Shown here in pieces: positions 25,650 to 34,503 of a DNA stretch of 64,000 nucleotides. The notes beneath the pieces were generated by a model, which saw only the letters and a list, made by a program, of their open reading frames with translations, had not been told where the DNA came from and made no database searches. This DNA is from Amycolatopsis sp. 195334CR (GTDB lineage: Bacteria > Actinomycetota > Actinomycetes > Mycobacteriales > Pseudonocardiaceae), in contig NZ_JAFJMJ010000001.1 in the NCBI RefSeq assembly GCF_017309385.1, positions 3,658,001-3,722,000 on the forward strand, read 5' to 3'. Both the position numbers and the translations under genes were made by a program. Position 1 is the first letter of the stretch, and each line of letters begins with the position of its first letter.

Positions 25650-25916
25650 ATGACCACCATGACCCTCGCGGCCCTGGCCCAGGATGGCGAACTGGGCACC
25701 AAGGGCGTGCGCGACTGGATGATCGACAACATCATCCCTCTTGTCCTGCTGGCCGTCGCGTTGCTGCTGCTCTGGCTGGGTGGCGGCAAGGGTGACAACG
25801 CCGGTGTGATGCGGCGCCTGGCCGGGGTGGTGATCGCGCTGGCGATCATCGGCCTCGCGGTCAGCGGGCTCGGCGTGGACGTCGGCGAATGGATCGCCGG
25901 CTTGTTCACGGGCTGA
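25650..25916 (+). CDS. Small two-helix membrane protein, VirB2/TrbC-like position
   Basis: 88 aa from ATG 25650, preceded by AGGAG. Two membrane helices (residues about 28-45 and 56-74) are joined by a short GGGKGDNAG loop with a basic patch, the layout of VirB2/TrbC pilin-like proteins of type IV secretion systems. There is no clear signal peptide; the N-terminus is short. It stands first in a seven-gene co-directional locus with VirB3-, VirB4-, VirB6-, VirB8- and VirB1-like proteins. The assignment rests on size, topology and position, since this family has little sequence conservation. Confidence 0.7.
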   Translation: MTTMTLAALAQDGELGTKGVRDWMIDNIIPLVLLAVALLLLWLGGGKGDNAGVMRRLAGVVIALAIIGLAVSGLGVDVGEWIAGLFTG

Positions 25917-25923
25917 GGCACCC

Positions 25924-26361
25924 GTGCGCATCCGAACCGACGACGAGGTCTACCGCGTCGACGCCGTCTGGCTCGGCCCGCCGAAGGCGACCTTCCCCTG
26001 GCGGGCAAGGTACGTGGCCTGGGCCGTCGGCATTCCCGTCTTCCTCGTCGTGCTCACGATCGAACGCCAGATCGGGCTCGGCTTCGGCTTCTTCTCGACA
26101 GCTTGGGCGTTCATCGCCACCATCGTGATCACGCGGCTGATCACGGCCAAGATCAGCCACGAACGCCCGCTCAGCGCCGTGCTCACCATGTGGGTGCGGG
26201 AGCTGAACACCCCACGTGAGCGTTCCACCGGCACCGGTGGCGCGGTCAGCGCGAGCAAGGTCCGGGTGCGGACCGAACGACCCCGGCCCCGGGGTGCTCG
26301 CGGACGAGCCAGCCAAACACGAGCGCGCCGCGGTGGCACCCACGCCGTGGCGGGGAGGTAG
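25924..26361 (+). CDS. VirB3/PrgI-like membrane protein
   Basis: 145 aa from GTG 25924, 7 bp after the previous stop. Two adjacent membrane helices (residues about 31-48 and 55-72) follow a short cytoplasmic start, then a basic Arg-rich tail with SASKVRVRTERPRPRGARGRA. The small two-helix protein directly before a VirB4 ATPase is the standard place of VirB3 or PrgI in type IV secretion loci. The arginine-rich tail, about 50 residues, is unusual for the family and may contact nucleic acid, lipid or the ATPase. Confidence 0.65.
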   Translation: MRIRTDDEVYRVDAVWLGPPKATFPWRARYVAWAVGIPVFLVVLTIERQIGLGFGFFSTAWAFIATIVITRLITAKISHERPLSAVLTMWVRELNTPRERSTGTGGAVSASKVRVRTERPRPRGARGRASQTRARRGGTHAVAGR

Positions 26362-26364
26362 TCG

Positions 26365-29295
26365 TTGTCCGGTCGTAGCCGAGGTAAGCGGGACCAGCGC
26401 CCCGTCCAGCCCAAGCAGGGCAGCGGCGGCAGGCGTGGCCGCAGACTGCCCGGCGAGCAGGCGGTGCCCTCCTACACCCCGTCGATCGCCGCGCGCAGCA
26501 TCGACGGGCACCTCCTGCGCACCGGGCACGAGGTCTACGCCTGGTACCGGCTGGCGCCGCAGCGCTGGTCGTTCCGCTCGGACTCCCAGCGCCGCGACCT
26601 GATCGCGGCCATCGCCGGGCAGTACGCCGAACTGGCGGGCCGCTGGCTGCACCTGCGGGTGACCAACCGGCCGTACCCGATCCGGATGTGGGCCGAGGCC
26701 CACGTGCACAACGCGCACGACCGCCCCCGCGACGTCCCCGGCGCGCTCTCCTTCGACGACTACCTGATCGGCGAGCAGCAGCAGCTGATGGGCCGGTCGA
26801 TGGCGGAGAAGGAGGTCTACCTCGGCGTGCAGGTGCAGACCCGCCGCGCGGTGGACCGCGCGGTCGAGCGGGCCGCGCCGCTGCTGCGCAAGATCCTGCC
26901 CGAGGCCGTGGACGCCGAGCTGATGGCGCTGGACTCCGAGGTCGAGCACCTCGACCAGGTGCTCGGCTCGGCCGGGCTGGAGGGCAGGCCGGCGCACGCC
27001 GACGAGATGTCGTGGCTGATGCACCGGTCGTGCTCGCTGGGCCTGCCCGCGCCGCGGAACATGCCCGCCGTGCCGGGTGCCGCCTGGGAACCGGAGGACT
27101 TGGCCAGCTTCACCGACGCCGCCGACTTCCACGCCGACCCGTACGCCCCGACGCTGACCGTCCGCGGCCGCACCGGGTCGAACGCCGGGGTGACCCGCAA
27201 CCTCGCGGTGCTCACCGTCGGCCAGATGCACGGCCTGCAGATCCCCGAGGTCGACGACCCGTGGGTGCAGCACGCCGACCGGCTGCCCGCCTCGGTGGAG
27301 TGGTCCGCGCGGATCTACGTGCGGCGCCCCGAGGAGGTCGCCGGCGAGCTGCAACGCCAGATGAACAAGGTGCGTTCGCAGGTCAAGCACTACACCGACG
27401 AGCACGAGCTGGAGCCGCCGCAGTCGCTGGCCCGGCAGGCGTCGCGGGTGCTCGAGATCGACGACGAGATGACCTCGGGCTTCACCGCGCTGGCCACCCG
27501 CGTGCGGTCGTGGTGGCGGCTGGCGGTGTCCGGGCCGACCGAGCGCGACGCGCTGCGCCTGGCCCAGCAGCTGCTCGACCTGTACAAGCCGAAGATCGCC
27601 ATCGAGCACCCCGAGGCGCAGTACGCGATGGCCAGGGAGTTCATCCCCGGCGAGCCGCTGGCCTCCGGCGCCTACACCCGCCGCGGGTCGGTGGTCTGGG
27701 CCGCCGCCGCGGTGCCGACCGCGACCGCCGAGGTGGGCGACCGCCGCGGCATCCTGCTCGGCGAGACCTGCACCGCGACCCGTCGCCCGGTGGCCTGGGA
27801 CCCGTGGATGGCGCAGGAGATCCGCGACGGCTCCGGCCTGACCGCGATGGTCGCCGGGCTGGGTGGCGGCAAGTCCTTCCTCGGCGGCGGCATCGTCTAC
27901 AAGACGCTGCGCGCCGGGGCGCACTGGACCATCCTCGACCCGTCCGGCCCGCTGTCGCGCCTGTGCGACCTGCCGGAGATCCGGCCGTACGCGCGGCCGA
28001 TCAACCTGCTCAACGCCGAACCGGGCATCCTCAACCCGTACCGCGTGGTGGCCGAGCCGCTGCTCGAGCACTTCATGGACGAGGACGACCCCGAGCGCTC
28101 GTGGCGCCGGGAGAAGGCGCTGGCCGGTGCCACCCGGCGGCGGCTGGTGCTGGACGTGCTGACCGGCGTGCTGCCGTACGAGGTGTCGCGCATGCCGCAG
28201 AGCCGGATCGTGCTGCTGCGCGCGGTCCGCGCGGTCGGCGGCCGGTTCGACGCCGATCCCGGTCAGGTGATCGACGCGCTGCGCCGCGACTCCAGCGAGC
28301 ACCACGAGCACGCGGTGGTGGTCGCCGACTTCCTCGACGAGATGCGCGAGCGCATGTCGCTGCTCATCCCCGAGCAGAACGAGGACCCGTACTCGGACAC
28401 CCGGGACGACCGGATGACCGTGCTGACCATGGCCGGGCTGACGCTGCCCAAGGACGGTGTCGGCCGCGAGCACTGGACCGACGCCGAGGCGCTCGGCGTG
28501 GAGATGCTGAACCTGGCCGCGTGGCTGACCCAGCGGTCGGTCTACGAGCGGCCGAAGGAGTTGCGCAAGGGCGTCTGGATCGACGAGGCGTTCTTCCTCT
28601 CCGAGGTACCGACCGGGCGGGTGCTGATGAACCGCTTCGCCCGTGACTCGCGCAAGTGGAACGTCCGGGTGCTGCTGTCCTCGCAGATCCCGGCGGACTT
28701 CCTGCGCATGCAGGGCTTCGTCGCCCTGCTCGACTCCGTTTTCGTCGGACGGCTCGATGACGACGAGGCACAGGCGGACGCGCTGCGGCTGCTGAAGGTG
28801 CCGGTCGGCGTCGGCTACGAACAGGTGGTGGCCGCGCTCGGCCGCCGCCCGGGCGCCCATCGCGACACCGAACGCGACCGGGAGCCGCGGCAGTTCATCT
28901 TCGGCGACGGCGCCGGTGGTGTGGAGCGGATCCGGGTGGACTTCTCCGGTCCGCACCTGGAGCACCTGCGCCACGCGATGGACACCACGCCGGGTTCGAA
29001 GGACGCGCCAGGGCAGGTCCGGCCCGATCCCGCTCCGGCACCGGAGCCCCGCCACGTCCCGGTACCACCGGACGACGACTCCTCGAGCTACGCGGAGTCG
29101 GACTTCGAACTCGCGGCGGAGCTGGAGGTCGGGTTGACCGAGGAGCAGGTGCTGTCCGAACCGGTGCCGGGCGGTCAGCCGTCCGACGGCGCCGGTGGCG
29201 AGAACGGCAACGGCAACGGCCGGGGACCCGACGGCGGTGGTGGGGTCCGGGCTTCGGCGGGCTCCCAGGGCGGACCGGGCCGGGACGCGGCATGA
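26365..29295 (+). CDS. VirB4/TraC-like ATPase of a type IV secretion-like system
   Basis: 976 aa from TTG 26365, with GGGAGG 7-12 bp upstream. The N-terminal 450 residues match the VirB4 N-domain in layout: a substrate-free region with EVYAWYRLAPQRWSF and GEQQQLMGRSM. The C-terminal RecA-like domain has Walker A GLGGGKSF (residues about 498-504) and Walker B GVWIDEAFFL (about residue 736), with a later LLSSQIPADFL sensor segment. The last 80 residues are Pro/Gly-rich and disordered. This is the motor of the locus. No VirD4-type coupling ATPase is present in the window. Confidence 0.88.
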   Translation: MSGRSRGKRDQRPVQPKQGSGGRRGRRLPGEQAVPSYTPSIAARSIDGHLLRTGHEVYAWYRLAPQRWSFRSDSQRRDLIAAIAGQYAELAGRWLHLRVTNRPYPIRMWAEAHVHNAHDRPRDVPGALSFDDYLIGEQQQLMGRSMAEKEVYLGVQVQTRRAVDRAVERAAPLLRKILPEAVDAELMALDSEVEHLDQVLGSAGLEGRPAHADEMSWLMHRSCSLGLPAPRNMPAVPGAAWEPEDLASFTDAADFHADPYAPTLTVRGRTGSNAGVTRNLAVLTVGQMHGLQIPEVDDPWVQHADRLPASVEWSARIYVRRPEEVAGELQRQMNKVRSQVKHYTDEHELEPPQSLARQASRVLEIDDEMTSGFTALATRVRSWWRLAVSGPTERDALRLAQQLLDLYKPKIAIEHPEAQYAMAREFIPGEPLASGAYTRRGSVVWAAAAVPTATAEVGDRRGILLGETCTATRRPVAWDPWMAQEIRDGSGLTAMVAGLGGGKSFLGGGIVYKTLRAGAHWTILDPSGPLSRLCDLPEIRPYARPINLLNAEPGILNPYRVVAEPLLEHFMDEDDPERSWRREKALAGATRRRLVLDVLTGVLPYEVSRMPQSRIVLLRAVRAVGGRFDADPGQVIDALRRDSSEHHEHAVVVADFLDEMRERMSLLIPEQNEDPYSDTRDDRMTVLTMAGLTLPKDGVGREHWTDAEALGVEMLNLAAWLTQRSVYERPKELRKGVWIDEAFFLSEVPTGRVLMNRFARDSRKWNVRVLLSSQIPADFLRMQGFVALLDSVFVGRLDDDEAQADALRLLKVPVGVGYEQVVAALGRRPGAHRDTERDREPRQFIFGDGAGGVERIRVDFSGPHLEHLRHAMDTTPGSKDAPGQVRPDPAPAPEPRHVPVPPDDDSSSYAESDFELAAELEVGLTEEQVLSEPVPGGQPSDGAGGENGNGNGRGPDGGGGVRASAGSQGGPGRDAA

Positions 29296-29356
29296 GCCAC
29301 TCGGCCCGAGCGGCGGCCACGGCCGTCCGCGGGAACCCCGCTGCGGGTGACCTCGC

Positions 29357-31426
29357 ATGATCACCGTTCTCGTGCTCCTGGCGGCGGCCGGGGCCTGGCA
29401 CCACCTGCGCCGGCGCAAGCGGCGCGAGCCTTCCCCGGTGCGCCGCAAGCGGGCCGCCATGCTGATGGTGGTGGCGATCCTCGGCGTGCAGGCCGTGGTC
29501 ACCGCTCCGCAGGCACTGGCCGCCGAATGCGGTGCCGCCCCGAACCCGGAACGCCCGGGCTCCGGCATGGTCGGCGCGCTGGACCCGGCGTTCGAGACGC
29601 GGGGCATGGCGGACAGCCCGTACGACCAGTACAGCTACGCCGGCATGGTGTGGAACGTCTTCGAGACGAACTGCGGCCCGATGGCCGGCTTGACCGACCC
29701 CAACTCGACGATCGACACCTGGGGCGGCAACCAGCTGTTCAACATGGGCAAGAACATCGTCGGGGCCACCAACTCCCTGCACTACACGGTGATGGAGGGC
29801 GGCCTGCTCACGCCGCTCTACAACGCCGTCAAGACGGGCGCCGAGAAGATCTACGGCAACATCTACGCCCAGCTGTTCGGTCTTGCCGCACTGCTGCTGG
29901 CCATCATGATGTTCCGCAACATCTGGCGCGGGGACCTCGCCACGGTGAGCAAGCGCGCCCTGTTCGCGCTCGGCGGCATCTGGCTCGCCGCTTCCTCGCT
30001 GGCCTTGCTCCGGTACTTCGATCCGATCGACCAGGCGATCGTCCAGACGACGACCAACATCCAAGCCGGATTCGTGGACGACACGGAGAACACCGTGGTC
30101 CGGCACGTGCTACCGACCAACCTGCACAACCAGGTCGTCTACAACAACTGGCTGCGCGGTGAGTTCGGAGCGGCCGACTCGGTTCAGGCCGAGCAGTTCG
30201 GCCGCAAGCTCCTCGACGCTCAAGCCTTCACCCGGGATCAGCTCCGCAGTGGTGCCGACGCCGATCAAGCCGTGGTGGACGCGAAGAAGGGGGAGTTCAA
30301 GAACATCTCCACCCAGCTCGGTCCCGCCACGGGCTACTTCACCGGCGAAGACGGCAGCCGCACGGGTGCCGGTTTCCTGGCGTTCCTGCAGAGCTTGGTC
30401 TATTCGCTCTTCCAGCTGTTCGCCAAGGCCGCCGTCCTGCTGGCCCAGGTGCTGGTCCGCTTGTTCACGCTGACCGCGCCGTTGATCGGCCTGGTGGCGA
30501 TCCTGCACCACGACATCCTCCGCCGGGTGGCGAAGGTGCTCGGGGCGGTCGCGTTCAACCTGATCGTGCTGTCCGTGCTGGCCGGCGTGCACGCCCTCCT
30601 CCTGCAGGCGATCTTCGACGCGGGCAACTCGCTGTCGATGCTGGTGCAGATGGCGATGGCCGGCCTGGTCACCATCCTGCTGTTCCTGGTCGGCCGCCCC
30701 GGGCGGCGACTGTGGCAGATGGTGGAGATGTCGGTGAGCATGGTCGGCTCGGCCGTGCCGACCCCGCGCGGCGGGCTGTTCTCCCGCTTCCGCAAGCACA
30801 GCAACGAACCCAGCCCGCAGGACGAGTTCTGGCAGAACGTCCGCGACACCGACGAGACCACCGGCACCGAGCAGCGCGGCCCGATCGGCGCGACCGCCGG
30901 CGGTGGCCGCTTCCGCCCGGAGGCGACCGTGTTCGCCACCTCGCAGCGGCTGGACAACACCAGCCTCGGCAACCGCCCGGCCGCGGCCTGGTCCGGCGCC
31001 ATCCCCGGCGCTCTGCCCGGCAACGGCCACGCCGAACTTCCCCCGGGAAGCAACGGCATGCCGGTGTTCGGCGGCTTCCTGCCGGGCGGCAACCTGCCCG
31101 GCAACCAGCTCCCGCAACCGGCCAGCCGCCGGGTGGACACCTCGCCGGTGTTCGACCGGGGCTGGGACCGCGGCGACGACCCGGAGCCGGTGGTGATCCC
31201 GTCCAGGATGACCTCGGCCAACGGCACCCAGCCGGAGGCGGCCTTCGCGCCGCCGGTGGCCGTGCCGTCGACGCCGTCGGCCGCCGCCATGCCCGCACCG
31301 CGCCAGCCCCGCCGGGTGGACCCGGAACTGGTGGGCGGCAGGCCGGTGCACGTGATCTATCGCCCTTCGCGCGGGCTCGAGGTGCGCGAGGACCTTCGTG
31401 ACACCGACCGTGCCGTGAGGGGGTGA
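29357..31426 (+). CDS. VirB6-like polytopic membrane protein
   Basis: 689 aa from ATG 29357. A signal-like or first helix near residues 33-52 ends in PQALAAEC. An extracytoplasmic stretch with several cysteines follows, then helices around 175-190, 200-215 and a cluster at 345-450 (LVYSLFQLFAKAAVLLAQVLVRLFTL, LIGLVAIL, VLGAVAFNLIVLSVLAGVHALLL, LVTILLFLVG). A cytoplasmic Pro/Gly/Asn-rich tail of about 240 residues ends it. Five or more helices plus a long soluble tail in the place after VirB4 fits VirB6/TrbL or the TcpH-type channel protein of Gram-positive systems. No enzymatic motif seen. Confidence 0.72.
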   Translation: MITVLVLLAAAGAWHHLRRRKRREPSPVRRKRAAMLMVVAILGVQAVVTAPQALAAECGAAPNPERPGSGMVGALDPAFETRGMADSPYDQYSYAGMVWNVFETNCGPMAGLTDPNSTIDTWGGNQLFNMGKNIVGATNSLHYTVMEGGLLTPLYNAVKTGAEKIYGNIYAQLFGLAALLLAIMMFRNIWRGDLATVSKRALFALGGIWLAASSLALLRYFDPIDQAIVQTTTNIQAGFVDDTENTVVRHVLPTNLHNQVVYNNWLRGEFGAADSVQAEQFGRKLLDAQAFTRDQLRSGADADQAVVDAKKGEFKNISTQLGPATGYFTGEDGSRTGAGFLAFLQSLVYSLFQLFAKAAVLLAQVLVRLFTLTAPLIGLVAILHHDILRRVAKVLGAVAFNLIVLSVLAGVHALLLQAIFDAGNSLSMLVQMAMAGLVTILLFLVGRPGRRLWQMVEMSVSMVGSAVPTPRGGLFSRFRKHSNEPSPQDEFWQNVRDTDETTGTEQRGPIGATAGGGRFRPEATVFATSQRLDNTSLGNRPAAAWSGAIPGALPGNGHAELPPGSNGMPVFGGFLPGGNLPGNQLPQPASRRVDTSPVFDRGWDRGDDPEPVVIPSRMTSANGTQPEAAFAPPVAVPSTPSAAAMPAPRQPRRVDPELVGGRPVHVIYRPSRGLEVREDLRDTDRAVRG

Positions 31427-31429
31427 CCC

Positions 31430-32035
31430 ATGCCCATCAGGACCAACCGCGGCCGCGCCGCGGTGTACCGGAGGCTGTGGGGCTGGCCGCTGCGCTCGAC
31501 CACCCACCTGACCATTTCGCTGGTGGTGCTGGCCGTGTTGCTGATCGCGGCCGGCGTCCTGGTGCCGAAACTGGTGGGGGACAACGGATCGCAGCGCACC
31601 GGTCGCGCCGGGGAGATCTCGGTGAACCCGGACGACGGCAAGGCCGCGCCGCCGGCGTCGCGCGGCACCACCGGCCCGCTGCCGACGCGGCTGTCCGAGC
31701 CGAGGGAGTCGCCGACCTCGGCGGCGCCCAACGGCGACGCCATGCGCGTGGCCGAGCAGTTCGCCGCGGCCTGGGTCAACCACCCCGACGGGATCACCAC
31801 CGAGGCGTGGATGGCCGGGCTGAAACCGTTCACCACCGACGAGTTCCTGCCCACGATGTCCACTGTGGACCCGGCGAACATCGCGGCCACCCGGGTGACC
31901 GGGGCGCCGGTGCCGATCAGCTCGCTGACCAGCTCACTGGAGGCAGAGGTGCCGACCGACGGGCCCAAACTGTCCATCACCGTGGTCAGCACGAACGTCG
32001 GCTGGCGGGTTTCGGCGCTCGACCAGGCGGGCTGA
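31430..32035 (+). CDS. VirB8/TcpC-like bitopic protein
   Basis: 201 aa from ATG 31430, 3 bp after the previous stop. One membrane helix (residues about 28-48) is followed by a Pro/Ser/Thr linker, and a C-terminal domain of about 100 residues (AMRVAEQFAAAWVNHPDG ... VGWRVSALDQ) with an NTF2-like, helix-then-sheet pattern. This is the layout of VirB8 and TcpC, the structural assembly factors of type IV secretion. No motif makes the call firm; it rests on topology and neighbours. Confidence 0.65.
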   Translation: MPIRTNRGRAAVYRRLWGWPLRSTTHLTISLVVLAVLLIAAGVLVPKLVGDNGSQRTGRAGEISVNPDDGKAAPPASRGTTGPLPTRLSEPRESPTSAAPNGDAMRVAEQFAAAWVNHPDGITTEAWMAGLKPFTTDEFLPTMSTVDPANIAATRVTGAPVPISSLTSSLEAEVPTDGPKLSITVVSTNVGWRVSALDQAG

Positions 32036-32038
32036 GCC

Positions 32039-33037
32039 GTGAAGATCGGCGTGCTCGTCGGAGTGCTGGTCACCGTGTTGTTCGCCGCCGTGGTCACCGC
32101 GGGCACCGTCGCCGTGGTGGTGGACAACCAGCAGGAGCAGCAGGCGCTCGGCGTGGTCAACCTCAGCTGCGACGCGGCGATCGGCCCGAGCCAGCCGGGG
32201 CAGCAGGGCAAGGGCGCGGCGGACGCGGCCAACCTGAAGGACGAGCAGCTGCAGATCGTCACGCTGATCATCACCATCGGCAAGCAGCGGCAGCTGTCGC
32301 CGCGCGCGTGGCAGATCGCCATCCAGGCCGGGATGACCGAATCGGGCCTGCGCAACCTGAACTACGGTGACCGCGACTCGCTGGGCATCTTCCAGATGCG
32401 GCCGTCGATGGGCTGGGGCACGGTCGCGCAGGTGACTGATCCGCCGTACCAGGTCAACAAGTTCTACGACGTGCTGCTCGCGGTGAAGGGCTGGGAGACG
32501 ATGCGCCCCGGCGAGGCGGCGCAGGCGGTCGAGCGCTCGGGGTTCCCGGACCGGTACCACAAGTGGGAACCGATGGCCGTGCACCTGGTGGAGAACGTCG
32601 GCGAGGTGGTCGACGCCGCGGGCTGCGGTGAGGGCACCGGCGCGGTGCTGCCGCCGAGCCAGACCGCGGCCAAGGCGATCGAATTCGCCTTGGGGGAACA
32701 GGGAAAGCCGTACGTGTGGGGGGCGACCGGGCCGAACTCGTACGACTGCTCGGGGCTGATGCTGCGGGCCTACGAGGCGGCCGGCGTCACCCTGCCGAGG
32801 GTTTCGCGGGACCAGTACAAGGCGGGCGCGATGCTGCCGGTGGAGCAGGCCCAGCCGGGTGACCTGCTGTTCTGGGCGTACGACCCGTCGAACCCGAAGA
32901 CCATTCACCACGTGGCGATGTACCTGGGGGATGGGAAGATGGTGGAGGCGCAGCAGAGCGGCGTCCCGGTGCACACCAGGAAGGTCTCCTGGGACGAAGG
33001 CGAGCTCGTCGCGCAGGCGGTCCGGCCTGGTGTTTAA
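32039..33037 (+). CDS. VirB1-like bifunctional cell-wall hydrolase (lysozyme-like + NlpC/P60)
   Basis: 332 aa from GTG 32039. One N-terminal membrane helix (residues 4-28). The middle domain has a lysozyme-like catalytic stretch MTESGL (E101) and LGIFQMRPSMGWGT, as in soluble lytic transglycosylases. The C-terminal NlpC/P60 domain has C237 in YDCSGLM and H290/H291 in HHVAMYLG, with the usual GDLLFW motif. It should cut both glycan strands and peptide cross-links and open the wall for the secretion channel, the role of VirB1, TcpG or Orf14-type proteins. Confidence 0.88.
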   Translation: MKIGVLVGVLVTVLFAAVVTAGTVAVVVDNQQEQQALGVVNLSCDAAIGPSQPGQQGKGAADAANLKDEQLQIVTLIITIGKQRQLSPRAWQIAIQAGMTESGLRNLNYGDRDSLGIFQMRPSMGWGTVAQVTDPPYQVNKFYDVLLAVKGWETMRPGEAAQAVERSGFPDRYHKWEPMAVHLVENVGEVVDAAGCGEGTGAVLPPSQTAAKAIEFALGEQGKPYVWGATGPNSYDCSGLMLRAYEAAGVTLPRVSRDQYKAGAMLPVEQAQPGDLLFWAYDPSNPKTIHHVAMYLGDGKMVEAQQSGVPVHTRKVSWDEGELVAQAVRPGV

Positions 33038-33047
33038 GGAGTAGTGG

Positions 33048-34502
33048 GTGGCGAAGAAGTTCGGCAAGCGCGGCAAGAAGAAGGGCGCCCCGGAGGACCC
33101 GAGGAACATGTTCGGGCCGCCGATGCCGCGCCGCGGCGGGCCGCCCGCGTCGAGCACCCCGCTCGCCGATTTCCTCGACCGGGGCCCGATTCCCGGGGTG
33201 GACGAGGGGTATGTGGTGCTGCCGCGGTCCCTCGCGGAGGGCATGTCGTTGCCGTGGCAGCAGCAGACGGTGGAGCTGCTGTCGCAGTTCCACGGCACGC
33301 ACCGCGGGTTGTCGTGGCCGATCTACCGGGTGACGCCGTCGCGGTACGAGCGGCTGGTCGATCTGGACGAGGAGCAGCTCGCGGAGGCGGGCTACCTGGT
33401 CGAGATCGATATGGACGGGGACCTGGTCTACCGCGAGCGGAGCGGCAGGCGGGTGGAGAACCCGGAAAGCACGACGGTGCTGGTGGCCACCTTGGACCCG
33501 ATCGTGCGGCAGCGGCCGCCCGCGCGGCCGCGGCCGGAGGCCCCGGTGGAAGGCGCCTCGCGAGCGCCGGTGCCGATGAACCTGCCCCCTGCGCCGGTCT
33601 GGCGCACGACCCCGGCGAAGGCGGACTCGGGCGCGCCGCCGCTGCCGGTGCCGGAGCCGTCGAAGAACGTCGCGCCCGCCCCCACGCGGGAGGCACCGGC
33701 TCAGGCGCCACCCGCCGCTGCGCAGCAGGCCGCCTCCCAAACGCCGCCAGCCTCGGCCGAGTCGCCGGTGCCGCCCGCCGCGGCGCCCCAGGTATCGCCC
33801 GCCGCAGCGCAGCAGGTATCGCCCGCCGCAGCGCAGCAGGCCGCTTCCCAGATGCCGCCTGCCCCGGCCGAGTCGCAAGTGCCACCTGCCTCGGCGCCTC
33901 AGGTGCCGCCCGCCCAGGCGCAGCATCAAACGCCAGCCGAGGCTCCGAAGGCACCACCGGTACCGATCGGCTTCTCGCAGCCCGCCCCGCCAACCCAACC
34001 CGAGCCCTCAGCCCAGCCCGAGCCCTCAGCCCAGCTGCCCACCCGGCCCGAGCCCTCAACCCAGCCGCAGCCGCCCACCCAGTCCGAGTCGCCAGCCCAT
34101 CCCGAGCAGCGAACCCACCCCGAGACCTCAGCCCACCCCGGGCCGCCAGCCCAGCCGAAGCCCCCGGTCAATCCGCCGCTCGCACCCGGCGAGACCGCCG
34201 TCTCCACCTCCGGGCAGCTCCCGGCGATCCCGCCCGTCTCGGCCCGGCCGGTCACCGATCTCGACGAGCCCTTCGCCGTGCCCTCGCACACCACCGAACA
34301 CGCCACCGAACACAACACCGACAACACCGACGACACCGACACCCCGCCCCGCGGCCTCCGCCTCCCGGTCGACGACCGCGGCTGGTTCGACGAGCTGCCC
34401 GACTCGGCCTCGGCCGCCTCCTCCTCGGAACCACCCCAGGAGGAAGCGACCTTCGGCCCCAGCGGCGACCCGACCGAGATCCCCTACCGCTACCGCAAGT
34501 AG
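33048..34502 (+). CDS. Pro/Ala/Gln-rich cytoplasmic protein of the T4SS-like locus
   Basis: 484 aa from GTG 33048, with AAGGAG 6 bp upstream. Residues 1-30 are strongly basic (KKFGKRGKKKG). A folded domain at about 50-150 contains GYVVLPRSLAEGMSLPWQQQ and HRGLSWPIYRVTP. Residues 215-400 are low-complexity repeats of P-A-Q-S. A short acidic conserved C-terminus (DDRGWFDELP) ends it. No signal or membrane segment. I do not recognise the family; it could be an adaptor or chaperone that brings substrates to the VirB4-like ATPase. The 3' end lies 1 bp from the chitinase stop. Confidence 0.75.
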   Translation: MAKKFGKRGKKKGAPEDPRNMFGPPMPRRGGPPASSTPLADFLDRGPIPGVDEGYVVLPRSLAEGMSLPWQQQTVELLSQFHGTHRGLSWPIYRVTPSRYERLVDLDEEQLAEAGYLVEIDMDGDLVYRERSGRRVENPESTTVLVATLDPIVRQRPPARPRPEAPVEGASRAPVPMNLPPAPVWRTTPAKADSGAPPLPVPEPSKNVAPAPTREAPAQAPPAAAQQAASQTPPASAESPVPPAAAPQVSPAAAQQVSPAAAQQAASQMPPAPAESQVPPASAPQVPPAQAQHQTPAEAPKAPPVPIGFSQPAPPTQPEPSAQPEPSAQLPTRPEPSTQPQPPTQSESPAHPEQRTHPETSAHPGPPAQPKPPVNPPLAPGETAVSTSGQLPAIPPVSARPVTDLDEPFAVPSHTTEHATEHNTDNTDDTDTPPRGLRLPVDDRGWFDELPDSASAASSSEPPQEEATFGPSGDPTEIPYRYRK

Positions 34503-34503
34503 C

